15,889 nt of DNA from DATFJC01 sp964528795 (GCA_964528795.1 CAZGUY010000016.1:1-15889), one strand, 5' to 3'. Positions 1-7,109 are shown, counted from the first letter of the stretch. Notes: a model not told the origin generated them from the sequence alone. Program-made: numbers and translations.

Positions 1-536
1 AAGGCTTAAAAGAAAATAAAGTTATAACTGAAAGCGTAGATCAAGCTCTTCAAAAAAGTGAAAACATGATGGTAAGATTAAAGGAAATATCTCAAAAGGA
101 ATTACAAGGTAAAAGATTAACTGAAAATGATTATGATTATATTGAAGATATTAGTTCTACCTTTGATTCTATTATAGAAGATTTAGCTTCAGCTTTAGTA
201 ATAGAAACTGAGAAAAAACCAAAGGGTCCTAATGTCCAAACCCATAAGGATTTAGCAGGTAAAGAAGATGCCTTCAAAACTACCCTAATAGCTGATGTTC
301 ACACTGAAACAAACACCCAAAAAGCCTTAGAGGTAGGCTCTGGTAAAATAGATTGGTTATTAGTAGCTCATAAATCTAAGGATGGAAGAATTGGTTTAGC
401 AATGGGACCAATGTTTAGTTATTATGAGTTCCCATGGCCAATGAAAGATAGATTGACTGATGAAAAGTGGAGAGAGATGTTTGATAAAAATAAAGTACCT
501 GATAGACCAGACTGGATTCAAGAAGTTGTAAAATAA
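1..536 (+). CDS. DUF3160 family protein, C-terminal part (5' truncated by window edge)
   Basis: The frame is open from the first bases (codons read from position 3) and ends in TAA, giving 177 residues. The internal ATG pair at 66-71 is unlikely to be the true start because coding-like sequence (GLKENKVITESV...) continues upstream. The stretch around IADVHTETNT, the GPMFSYYEF motif and the following DRLTDEKWREMF match my recollection of the C-terminal end of DUF3160 proteins. These are large, often secreted or lipoprotein-type proteins of archaea and bacteria with no assigned function. The signal peptide and N-terminal two thirds, if present, lie outside the window. The gene converges on thymidine kinase and shares a hairpin terminator with it. 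Family recognition is from remembered motifs; no function can be assigned. Confidence 0.8.
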   Translation, partial: GLKENKVITESVDQALQKSENMMVRLKEISQKELQGKRLTENDYDYIEDISSTFDSIIEDLASALVIETEKKPKGPNVQTHKDLAGKEDAFKTTLIADVHTETNTQKALEVGSGKIDWLLVAHKSKDGRIGLAMGPMFSYYEFPWPMKDRLTDEKWREMFDKNKVPDRPDWIQEVVK

Positions 537-558
537 AAAGTTAAAAAATAAAAAAAGA

Positions 559-580
559 ACTGGCCCTGATTTGGGCCAGT
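559..580. terminator. Bidirectional intrinsic terminator between DUF3160 gene and tdk
   Basis: ACTGGCCC (559-566) and GGGCCAGT (573-580) form a perfect 8-bp GC-rich stem with a 6-base loop. It is preceded by an A run (551-556) and followed by a T run (580-585), so a U-tract follows the hairpin in both directions. The tdk stop codon (584-586) lies inside the plus-direction T run, so the two convergent genes share the hairpin with almost no spare DNA. Confidence 0.9.
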
Positions 581-583
581 TTT

Positions 584-1162
584 TTATTCACCTTTTCCTG
601 GTACTTCATGACAATTCTTGCATCGAGCTTCATACATCTGATCGCCACCAACTTTTATTAAATCGTCATTATAAGGAGCAGGTTTACCATTAATTAATCT
701 TTGGGTTCTGTTAGCATGCTGTGAATGACATTTCATACATACTGCATGTAAGATAGTATGTTCATCTGCAATAGCAATTAAATTAGGAACAATACCAAAT
801 GGTTCACCTCTAAAGTTTGTGTCTGTGCCACTTAAAATAACGCGTTTTTTAGCTTTGGAAAGTTTATTAACTACAGACACAATTTTTTCACTAAAGAATT
901 GAACTTCGTCAACAGCAAATACTTCAAATCTGTCTATAAATTGTAGTATTTCTTTGGCTTCGTTGACTTCAATTGCCTTTTTTTTACAACCTTTTCGTGA
1001 AGAAACAAACTTTTTTGATCTAGTATCAGTTCTAGGTTTAAATATACCCACGTCCTGTTTCGCAATTTCAGCTGTTTCAATACGTCGTATTAATTCTTCG
1101 GTTTTACCAGAAGCCATACAACCAGTAATAATTTCTATCCATCCTATCTTTGGTGATTTCAT
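584..1162 (-). CDS. tdk: Thymidine kinase, type II
   Basis: Phosphorylates thymidine (and usually deoxyuridine) with ATP to make dTMP in the cytosolic salvage pathway. The 192-residue length is normal for type II enzymes. Visible motifs are the P-loop GCMASGKT (residues 14-21), DEVQFF with the predicted catalytic Glu86, the lasso segment NRTQRLINGKPA (151-162), and a zinc site from C142/C145 and C181/C184. The GTDTNFRGEPFG segment (112-123) resembles the usual G-L-D-x-D-F-R-G-x-P-F with Thr and Asn at two positions. The ATG is fixed by AAGGAGG (1167-1173) four bases upstream. The gene has its own promoter and is divergent from a membrane-anchored nuclease, which suggests recovery of thymidine from degraded DNA (inference). 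Confidence 0.97.
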   Translation of the reverse strand: MKSPKIGWIEIITGCMASGKTEELIRRIETAEIAKQDVGIFKPRTDTRSKKFVSSRKGCKKKAIEVNEAKEILQFIDRFEVFAVDEVQFFSEKIVSVVNKLSKAKKRVILSGTDTNFRGEPFGIVPNLIAIADEHTILHAVCMKCHSQHANRTQRLINGKPAPYNDDLIKVGGDQMYEARCKNCHEVPGKGE

Positions 1163-1166
1163 TTTA

Positions 1167-1173
1167 CCTCCTT
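1167..1173 (-). promoter_or_regulatory. Strong Shine-Dalgarno site of tdk
   Basis: On the minus strand the sequence reads AAGGAGG, then TAAA, then ATG. This is an almost full anti-16S match at close spacing and it fixes the tdk start. Plus-strand genes in the window lack any such site. Confidence 0.9.
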
Positions 1174-1198
1174 CATTTTATTTTAAAGATTTGTTTTT

Positions 1199-1227
1199 AT
1201 TATAAGTAAATTTCTTTTAAAAATCAA
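1199..1227 (-). promoter_or_regulatory. Sigma70-type promoter of tdk
   Basis: On the minus strand, -35 TTGATT (1222-1227), a 17-bp spacer and a consensus -10 TATAAT (1199-1204). The predicted start near 1192 gives a leader of about 30 bases containing the Shine-Dalgarno site. It is back to back with the promoter for the thermonuclease gene. Confidence 0.75.
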
Positions 1228-1235
1228 GTTTTGGT

Positions 1236-1264
1236 TAGACAATAGGCTAAATTTTTAATATAAT
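1236..1264 (+). promoter_or_regulatory. Promoter of the thermonuclease cluster, predicting a near-leaderless mRNA
   Basis: -35 TAGACA (1236-1241, five of six consensus), an exact 17-bp spacer and consensus -10 TATAAT (1259-1264). The predicted transcription start is near 1271, only about five bases before the ATG at 1276. No Shine-Dalgarno site could fit in such a leader and none is seen. Confidence 0.7.
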
Positions 1265-1275
1265 TAAAGTATAAT

Positions 1276-2151
1276 ATGAAAAAAAATACCAAACAAAAAA
1301 TTATAATATATTCGATTGTTGGTTTTTTAATAATATCCTCTTTATCTTATTTCTTTGGAACAAGAAGGGTATTTAATAGTAATTGTAATTTACCTGATTT
1401 AAAAAATAATTCCCAAAAAACTGTTACTAAGGTAATTGATGGCGATACTTTTGTTATTCAGGGTGGTTATTCAGTTAGAATGTTGGGTATTGAAACTGAT
1501 GAAATAGGGGAGAAGTGCTACAAGCAAGCAAAGGAAAAATTAAAAAAATTAATTTTAGGTAAACAAGTAAGGTTAGAAAAGGGCTACAAAGACAAGGATG
1601 ACAATTGTAGGTACTTACGATACGTATTTTTAAATAATAAAAATATTGGTTTAGAGATGGTAGAGTCTGGTTTAGCAATAGCTCGTTTTGATCCTAATAA
1701 TAATAAATATAGAAAAGAAATAACTCAAGCGGAAAATAAGGCAATCAACAAAAGCGTTGGTTGTCAGTGGTCAAATATAAGTTCAAGTAAAGAAAATGAG
1801 TTTGTTAATCTAAAAGATGGTGCTAAGTCTGAAAAAAATAATAATTTAAAAACAATTAACCCTTGTCAGGCCAAGGATTATATAGGAAAAAAAGTAGTTG
1901 TGCAAGGTAGGATAGCTGGTATTTATAAAGAAGTTAAAGATAATATAGTATTTTTAAATTTAGGACACCCTTATCCCAATTCATGTCTTAGCGGAGTGAT
2001 ATTTGATGATTATTCTTATAAATTTGTTAAACATCCTGAAAGTTATTATATAGACGAAACAGTTCAAATAAGAGGAAAAATAGAAAAATACAAAGATAAG
2101 TTAGAAATTATTTTAAAAAATCCTGATCAAATAAAAATAATACATAAATAA
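1276..2151 (+). CDS. Membrane-anchored thermonuclease (SNase-like) with C-terminal OB-like domain
   Basis: Residues 9-27 are a hydrophobic signal anchor after a Lys-rich N-terminus, so the body should face outside the membrane. Residues 48-165 form a staphylococcal-nuclease-like domain that hydrolyses DNA or RNA, probably with calcium. Visible are DGDT (55-58), Arg68, Glu73-Thr74, Glu76 and Arg112, corresponding to R35, D40-T41, E43 and R87 of the S. aureus enzyme. The D40 position is Glu here and the usual Pro is Asp. A linker (170-193) leads to residues 196-289, whose strand pattern (VVVQGRIAG, VFLNLG, VIFDD, VQIRGKIE) looks like an OB-fold nucleic-acid-binding domain. Six cysteines (37, 81, 111, 163, 197, 237) all lie outside the membrane helix and could form disulfides. 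It heads a plus-strand cluster and is divergent from tdk. Confidence 0.9.
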   Translation: MKKNTKQKIIIYSIVGFLIISSLSYFFGTRRVFNSNCNLPDLKNNSQKTVTKVIDGDTFVIQGGYSVRMLGIETDEIGEKCYKQAKEKLKKLILGKQVRLEKGYKDKDDNCRYLRYVFLNNKNIGLEMVESGLAIARFDPNNNKYRKEITQAENKAINKSVGCQWSNISSSKENEFVNLKDGAKSEKNNNLKTINPCQAKDYIGKKVVVQGRIAGIYKEVKDNIVFLNLGHPYPNSCLSGVIFDDYSYKFVKHPESYYIDETVQIRGKIEKYKDKLEIILKNPDQIKIIHK

Positions 2152-2172
2152 TAAAATTAATTTAATTTGTTT

Positions 2173-2508
2173 ATGCATATTGACTCATATCAATTTGGTC
2201 AAATTGTTATAAATGGTAAAAAATACGAATCTGATGTTATAATTTTTTCTGATGAAATTTTAGATTGGTGGAGAAAAGAAGGGCATGAAGTAGCCCTGGA
2301 AGATATAAATGATGTATTAGATAAAAGTCCAGAGATCTTTTTGATTGGAACGGGTGCTTCAGGTAGGGTAAATGTTTTACAAGAAGTTAAAGACGCCTTA
2401 AAAGAAAAGGGGGTTAAACTCAAAGCCTTAAAAACCAAAAAAGCAGTAGACTTTTATAATAAAAATTCGGATGAAAATATAATAGCAGGATTTCACTTAA
2501 CTTGTTAA
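2173..2508 (+). CDS. Mth938-like (DUF498) domain protein
   Basis: A 111-residue single-domain protein resembling the Mth938/DUF498 family, which also includes the mitochondrial complex I assembly factor NDUFAF3. The hallmarks are the opening IDSYQFGQIVINGKKYESDVI-type strand region and FLIGTGASGR (residues 56-65), the conserved glycine-rich loop of the family. The biochemical role of bacterial members is not established. I chose ATG 2173 over a possible TTG at 2167 because the family begins just before the IDSYQFG segment and TTG adds only two residues. It lies 21 bases after the thermonuclease and 4 bases before the DUF167 gene, so it is probably co-transcribed. No Shine-Dalgarno site precedes it. 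Confidence 0.88.
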   Translation: MHIDSYQFGQIVINGKKYESDVIIFSDEILDWWRKEGHEVALEDINDVLDKSPEIFLIGTGASGRVNVLQEVKDALKEKGVKLKALKTKKAVDFYNKNSDENIIAGFHLTC

Positions 2509-2512
2509 AATT

Positions 2513-2734
2513 ATGAAAATATTTGTTAAATTAAAAATTAAATCAAGTCAAGAAAAAGTAGAAAAGGTAGATGATAAAAATTACAAAATTTGGGTCAAAG
2601 AACCTCCAGTTAATGGTAGAGCTAATAAAGCCTTAATTGAAGTATTAGCTGATTATTTTGATACTAGTAAATCAAGTATAAGAATCTTACGAGGTCATAA
2701 ATCAAGAAAGAAAATTATAGAAATTAAAAAATAA
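2513..2734 (+). CDS. DUF167 (YggU-like) family protein
   Basis: A 73-residue protein of the DUF167/YggU family. The diagnostic segment EPPVNGRANKALIEVLAD (residues 30-47) and the C-terminal GHKSRKKIIEI (61-71) are both present, and the length is slightly short of the usual 90-100 residues. Family structures show a small alpha/beta fold; no activity is established. It starts 4 bases after the Mth938-like gene, consistent with translational coupling, and has no Shine-Dalgarno site. Confidence 0.9.
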   Translation: MKIFVKLKIKSSQEKVEKVDDKNYKIWVKEPPVNGRANKALIEVLADYFDTSKSSIRILRGHKSRKKIIEIKK

Positions 2735-2765
2735 ATAATAAAGGTTGGTAATTTAATAATACATT

Positions 2766-3131
2766 ATGCTTGCATTAAAAATTTTAGCCCTAATCTTTGC
2801 TGTCTTAATTCTGTTTAAGCTCTTGTTTTTGCTTTTTAACTCTGAGACATGGATTAAAAACACTAAATTTTTGCTTGATAAGCGTTTTTTAATCACTTGG
2901 ATTCCTTTTACCGTATTAGTTGGATATTTTGTTTTTAAAAATATTGCTATCTACAAAATAGCGGCTGTAATGTTTTTCACTGCCATGTTAATGACGATCA
3001 CTTTTTTAAGTGCTCACGAAATAATGGTTGATTTAAGAAAAAAGGTTAAAAAACTAGAAGTTAAAAAGTTTTGGTTTACAATTCTAATTTGGGGAATTTT
3101 TGCGATTGTTGTTTTAATTGATCTTTTGTAA
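2766..3131 (+). CDS. Uncharacterised four-helix membrane protein
   Basis: I do not recognise this 121-residue protein. It has four hydrophobic segments at about residues 2-24, 43-59, 61-83 and 102-121. The first loop (25-42) and the segment 88-101 are Lys/Arg-rich, which by the positive-inside rule would place both in the cytoplasm. There is no cysteine and no catalytic-looking motif. It lies 31 bases after DUF167 and 26 before the GT-C-like gene in the same direction, so it is likely in the same transcript. It could be an accessory subunit for the downstream membrane protein, but that rests on position alone. It starts at ATG with an AT-only context and no Shine-Dalgarno site. Confidence 0.75.
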   Translation: MLALKILALIFAVLILFKLLFLLFNSETWIKNTKFLLDKRFLITWIPFTVLVGYFVFKNIAIYKIAAVMFFTAMLMTITFLSAHEIMVDLRKKVKKLEVKKFWFTILIWGIFAIVVLIDLL

Positions 3132-3157
3132 TTTTTAGGGTAGAGTAAAATTGATTT

Positions 3158-4711
3158 ATGGATTTTAATAAACTAGTTAAAAAATTAGTTTTAGTTTTTC
3201 TTTTAATATGTCTTATATTCTTTTTAGCAGAAAAAATTGATTTAACTACTGCAGATCTAGGTCGGCATATTAAAAATGGTCAAATGGTTTTTAAAGGAAA
3301 GCTTGATGTTTTAAATACATGTTTTTATTCATATACTCACCCTGAATTTAATTCGGTTAATCACCATTGGTTAGGTGGAGTAATATTTTTTATTGTATGG
3401 CAAATAGGTCAGTTTAGTGGTTTATCTGTATTTTATATAATATTAAGTTTAATAACTTTTTTATTATTTTTTGATATAGCTAGGAAAGAAGTTGGGTTTA
3501 AGGTAGCTGGTCTTATAAGCTTATTATTTTTACCCTTAATAGCTACCAGAACTGAAGTAAGACCAGAAATTTTTACCTATCTTTTTTCAGGAATATTTTT
3601 ATGGATATTATGGCACATTAAAAAGAAAAAAATTTCTTTAAATTATCTTTTTATATTACCAATAATAGAGGTTTTATGGGTTAATACTCATATATACTTT
3701 TTAATAGGGCCCGGACTTGTATTTTTGTTTTTAATGGATAGCTTATATAATAAAGTATCCTTTTCAAAAATAAAAAAAATTATACTTGCATTTTTGTTAG
3801 TTATTGTAGTACTCTTTTTAAACCCTTCTGGATTCCAAGGTGTTATTTATCCTTTTAAGGTTTTCGAGAATTTTGGTTATAGACCAATTGAAAATCAATC
3901 TGTTCAATTTTTAGAAGGTTTAAAACACTTTGATAATATTAATTTAGATCTTTTTAAGGTAGCATTTTTACTTTCTTTATTTTCTTTTATTGGTTTATTT
4001 TTAAAGGATTACAAAAGAATTAATATAACTTATCTTATTTTATGGCTTGGTTTATCGTTTTTATCTTGGACAGCAATTAGAAATTTTGCTATTTTTGGGT
4101 TATTTTGTCTTCCTATTATAAGTTATAATATAAGTATTGTTTTAAAAGACAATAAAAAGTCTGAGAATCTTGATAGTAAGTTGGTGAATATCACTTATAC
4201 AATAATAGCTATCTTAATTGTTGTAATATTTGGTTTTACTCATTACAACCTTATTAAACATGATCTTGGCGTTGGTTTGAAAAACAAAGTTAATGCTTCA
4301 GCAAATTTTTTCAAAAACCAAGATATTAAAGGGCCAATTTTAAATAATTATGATATAGGAGGTTACCTAATTTATCATCTTTACCCAAAAGAAAAGATTT
4401 TTGTGGATAATAGACCAGAAAGTTATCCGACTAGTTTTTTTAAAAATGTTTATATTCCTCTTCAAAAAAATGAAACAGACTGGAAAAAATTTAATAAAAA
4501 ATATAAATTTAATGCAATATTTTTCTCACATAGAGATGCTACCCCTTGGGGACAAAAATTTTTAATTAATAGATTTAAAGATGAAAATTGGGTGCCTGTT
4601 TTTGCTGATCAATATGCAGTTATATTTTTAAAAGATAATAGTCAAAATAAAGACATAATAGAACAATATAAAGTTCCAAAATCTAGATTTAATATTGTTT
4701 CATATGAATAA
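3158..4711 (+). CDS. Polytopic membrane protein, probable GT-C-type glycosyltransferase
   Basis: A 517-residue protein with about ten to twelve hydrophobic segments, from residue 8 to about 360, then a soluble C-terminal domain. The first extracytoplasmic loop holds DLGRHIKNG (33-41) and later NHHWLGG (68-74). An early acidic residue in this loop is typical of GT-C enzymes, which transfer sugars from polyprenyl-phosphate donors. Other conserved-looking patches are RTEVRPEIF (131-139), WVNTHIY (174-180) and IRNFAIFG (307-314). The tail carries GGYLIYHLYP (401-410) and FVDNRPESY (415-423), which I recall from a widespread unnamed bacterial membrane family with the same architecture. Donor and acceptor are unknown. 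It is very AT-rich (7 of 60 bases at 3421-3480 are G or C). Confidence 0.65.
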   Translation: MDFNKLVKKLVLVFLLICLIFFLAEKIDLTTADLGRHIKNGQMVFKGKLDVLNTCFYSYTHPEFNSVNHHWLGGVIFFIVWQIGQFSGLSVFYIILSLITFLLFFDIARKEVGFKVAGLISLLFLPLIATRTEVRPEIFTYLFSGIFLWILWHIKKKKISLNYLFILPIIEVLWVNTHIYFLIGPGLVFLFLMDSLYNKVSFSKIKKIILAFLLVIVVLFLNPSGFQGVIYPFKVFENFGYRPIENQSVQFLEGLKHFDNINLDLFKVAFLLSLFSFIGLFLKDYKRINITYLILWLGLSFLSWTAIRNFAIFGLFCLPIISYNISIVLKDNKKSENLDSKLVNITYTIIAILIVVIFGFTHYNLIKHDLGVGLKNKVNASANFFKNQDIKGPILNNYDIGGYLIYHLYPKEKIFVDNRPESYPTSFFKNVYIPLQKNETDWKKFNKKYKFNAIFFSHRDATPWGQKFLINRFKDENWVPVFADQYAVIFLKDNSQNKDIIEQYKVPKSRFNIVSYE

Positions 4712-4737
4712 GATTAAGTTTTAATTTAATATAATTT

Positions 4738-5955
4738 ATGGCCAAAAACAATAAAACCCCTTTAGCTGACAGAATAAGACCTGATAATTTAGAGGATTTT
4801 TTGGGTCAAGATAAAATAGTAGGGAAGGGAACCCTGCTTAGAAAAATAATTAATTCTGGTAAGCCAAAACCAATGATTTTTTGGGGTCCACCCGGTAGTG
4901 GCAAGACAACTTTAGCCCAAATTATTGCTAATAAAACTAATTCGTCATTTAAAGAAATTAGTGCTGTTTCAAGCGGCTTAAAAACACTTCGTAAAATTAT
5001 TGAACAAGCTAAAATTAACAAAGAAAAGGGGAGAACAACAATACTTTTTATAGATGAAATACATCGTTGGAATAAAACTCAACAAGACGCTCTTTTGCCA
5101 CATGTAGAAAAAGGGACTATTGTTTTAATAGGAGCAACAACTGAAAATCCTAGTTTTGAGGTTAGAAATGCTTTACTTTCTCGTTTACACGTGGTTAAAC
5201 TCAAGCCTTTGAAACCAAAACATATTGAAGAAATTATAAAAAAAGCCCTTTCTAATAAAGAAAAGGGTTTAGGTGGTAAAAATATTGAAGTTGATAAAAA
5301 GCTAATAAAAACCATATCTGACATGAGCAATGGTGATGCAAGGGTAGCTTTAAATGTTTTAGAATATATTGTTGAATCAAAAGAGGGTGGTAAAAAAATT
5401 AAAATAACTAAAAAAGATATAAAAGAAGCTTTTCAAAAAGGAACTTATCTTTACGATAAAGACAAAGAAAAACATTACAATTTAATATCAGCTCTTCATA
5501 AATCAATGAGAGGTTCAGACCCAAATGCTTCTCTTTATTATTTAGCTAGAATGCTTGAAGCAGGGGAGGACCCATTATATATTGCAAGGCGTATTGTTAG
5601 GTTTGCTTCAGAAGATGTTGGTCTTAAAAACTCTCGAGCCTTAGAGCAAGCAGTAGCAGCTTACAAGGCAGCTCATTTTATAGGTATGCCTGAATGTAAA
5701 CTAGCTTTAGCTCAAGCTGTTGTTTATATGGCAAAGTGTAAAAAGTCAAATAAATTATATACTGCTTATAAAAAAGCAGCTAAGGATGTTAAAAAATATG
5801 GTAGCTTAGAAGTACCTTTACATATTAGAAATGCTCCTACTGATTTAATGAAGAATTTTGGTTATGGAAAGAATTATAAATATAGTCCTGATTATGATTA
5901 TAAAGAGGATCAAGACTATTTTCCTGAGAAATTAAAAAATAAAAAGTATTTATAA
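4738..5955 (+). CDS. rarA: Replication-associated recombination protein A (RarA/MgsA), AAA+ ATPase
   Basis: A 405-residue AAA+ ATPase of the RarA/MgsA/WRNIP1 family, which acts at stalled replication forks and single-stranded DNA ends. Walker A is GPPGSGKTT (50-58), Walker B with the following signature is LFIDEIHRWNKTQQDALLP (103-121), and sensor 1 lies in IGATTENPSFEV (131-142). This run is nearly diagnostic. The LLSRL segment (146-150) carries a candidate arginine finger, and the C-terminal IRNAPTDLMKNFGYG region is the usual RarA tetramerisation-domain tail. The length is slightly below that of the E. coli protein (about 447). It is the last gene of the plus-strand cluster and ends just before a hairpin terminator. 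A TATAAT abuts the start (4730-4735) but would initiate inside the gene. Confidence 0.97.
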   Translation: MAKNNKTPLADRIRPDNLEDFLGQDKIVGKGTLLRKIINSGKPKPMIFWGPPGSGKTTLAQIIANKTNSSFKEISAVSSGLKTLRKIIEQAKINKEKGRTTILFIDEIHRWNKTQQDALLPHVEKGTIVLIGATTENPSFEVRNALLSRLHVVKLKPLKPKHIEEIIKKALSNKEKGLGGKNIEVDKKLIKTISDMSNGDARVALNVLEYIVESKEGGKKIKITKKDIKEAFQKGTYLYDKDKEKHYNLISALHKSMRGSDPNASLYYLARMLEAGEDPLYIARRIVRFASEDVGLKNSRALEQAVAAYKAAHFIGMPECKLALAQAVVYMAKCKKSNKLYTAYKKAAKDVKKYGSLEVPLHIRNAPTDLMKNFGYGKNYKYSPDYDYKEDQDYFPEKLKNKKYL

Positions 5956-5979
5956 AATAATTACATCATTATAAAAAAG

Positions 5980-6006
5980 CACCCTGTATTTTAAAAATAC
6001 AGGGTG
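5980..6006. terminator. Convergent terminator between rarA and the DHH gene
   Basis: CACCCTGTATT (5980-5990) pairs perfectly with AATACAGGGTG (5996-6006), an 11-bp stem with a 5-base loop. Reading on the minus strand, the stem is followed by CTTTTTTAT, a good U-tract, so it is a strong terminator for the DHH gene. On the plus strand the tail is TTATTTAATTT, weaker but usable for rarA. Confidence 0.87.
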
Positions 6007-6021
6007 TTATTTAATTTAAGA

Positions 6022-7104
6022 TTAATCTTTTTCTTTTTCAGAATCACTAGATTCAGGTAGATCAGAAAACATAACTTCGCGTAATCGGTTGGTTACAAGT
6101 GTTTCAATTTCTTCTTCAATTTGCTCCGAATACCAAAAGCCCAAATTTAAATCAAGAATAGCTCCGCCTTCACCTCGACCGTTAGGAGCTAATTTTGCTC
6201 CTGAACTTTCTCCAAATTTCTTTTCAAGAAATTCATCTAAAGGTGTACTCAAATCCCTTGATCTGGCACTGATTCTAACCTTTTGGTTAATAATACCCCA
6301 CACAACAACTAAAGTCACGCCCTGAATCCGTAAAAACTCATCTGCAATAGTTGATAGGTCATCACCGGTTGTACCAGATATTGTACCTACTCTCGCAATA
6401 ACACGAGAACCTTTTCTCATATAGTTATTTAGGGCAGTTCTTAGATTTTTAAAGTAACTTTCTGATAAGGGGTAATCAATTAATTGAGACATTTCTGTGC
6501 CAGAAACAAATTGAGTTACAAAACCGTAAGCTTGTCTATCGCGTTGAGATCCACTTACTAGTTTATTTGTATCTGTATAAATACCTAAGGTTAAAATTGT
6601 AGCCAGCATTGTACCACTTTCACTTGAAAGATAATCATTAATATTTGAATCAAGTTCTCTAAGTAACTCTACAATCATTGTAGAAGCGGCTCCAATATCT
6701 TCAATCCAGACAAAGCTTTTTTCTTTTTCCGAAATACTTGGCTCTCCTCTATGATGATCAATAATAATCGAGGGTAGGGGGAGGTCGGATTTTTGTTTTA
6801 GAATACGACCATCTTCAATATCAAAAGAATCAACCAAAGCTATTGTTGAATCTTTTGAAATATCTGAATCTTGAATAGGCTTAATCTTTCTTTTTAAATC
6901 ATACTTGTTGATTAGACAACGATTCTGAGGGTGACCAACAGTTCCAAAATAATATATTTGGATCTCTAAATCAGTTAATTTCTGAACAATATGCTCAAGC
7001 CCCATAGCACTAGCTAAAGCATCTGGATCAAGTTGAGCGATCAAGATATTAAGTGGACCCTTGATATCTTGTAACACTTTCCTTAGTTCTTCTAGTTTTG
7101 ACAT
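6022..7104 (-). CDS. DHH/DHHA1 family phosphoesterase (NrnA-like)
   Basis: A 360-residue cytosolic DHH-DHHA1 protein. Relatives degrade short oligoribonucleotides or pAp (NrnA) or cyclic dinucleotides. Visible are motif I LDPDALASA (25-33, Asp26 and Asp28), motif II VDSFD (91-95, Asp92), motif III IDHHRGE (115-121), motif IV GIYTDTN (174-180, Asp178), and a C-terminal DHHA1 domain ending in NGRGEGGA (308-315). Two usual residues are absent: the His four positions before the motif I Asp pair (Ile22 here) and the His of the common GGGH signature of DHHA1. The tail (347-360) is Ser/Asp/Glu/Lys-rich. The start is fixed by AAAGGAGG five bases upstream, and the gene has its own promoter. It is richer in G+C than neighbours (25 of 60 bases at 6361-6420). 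The exact substrate is uncertain. Confidence 0.88.
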   Translation of the reverse strand: MSKLEELRKVLQDIKGPLNILIAQLDPDALASAMGLEHIVQKLTDLEIQIYYFGTVGHPQNRCLINKYDLKRKIKPIQDSDISKDSTIALVDSFDIEDGRILKQKSDLPLPSIIIDHHRGEPSISEKEKSFVWIEDIGAASTMIVELLRELDSNINDYLSSESGTMLATILTLGIYTDTNKLVSGSQRDRQAYGFVTQFVSGTEMSQLIDYPLSESYFKNLRTALNNYMRKGSRVIARVGTISGTTGDDLSTIADEFLRIQGVTLVVVWGIINQKVRISARSRDLSTPLDEFLEKKFGESSGAKLAPNGRGEGGAILDLNLGFWYSEQIEEEIETLVTNRLREVMFSDLPESSDSEKEKD

Positions 7105-7109
7105 TTTAT

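Noticed and set aside
954..1205. Plus-strand open frame opposite tdk
   Set aside because: It is antisense to a well-supported thymidine kinase gene, with no protein family features.
1270..1275. TATAAT directly touching the thermonuclease ATG
   Set aside because: It would start transcription inside the gene. The TATAAT at 1259-1264 has a matching -35 box at exactly 17 bp and is preferred.
2167..2172. TTG start two codons upstream of the Mth938-like ATG
   Set aside because: ATG at 2173 fits the family start, the window otherwise uses ATG throughout, and no signal favours TTG.
3118..3151. Possible promoter before the GT-C-like gene (TTGATC, TAAAAT)
   Set aside because: Spacing between the boxes is wrong (about 22 bp) or the better-spaced -10 is only TAGAGT. 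It lies mostly within the preceding gene, so it was not called.
4730..4735. TATAAT just before rarA
   Set aside because: It would initiate inside the coding region and has no -35 box at 16-18 bp. It is likely chance in AT-rich DNA.
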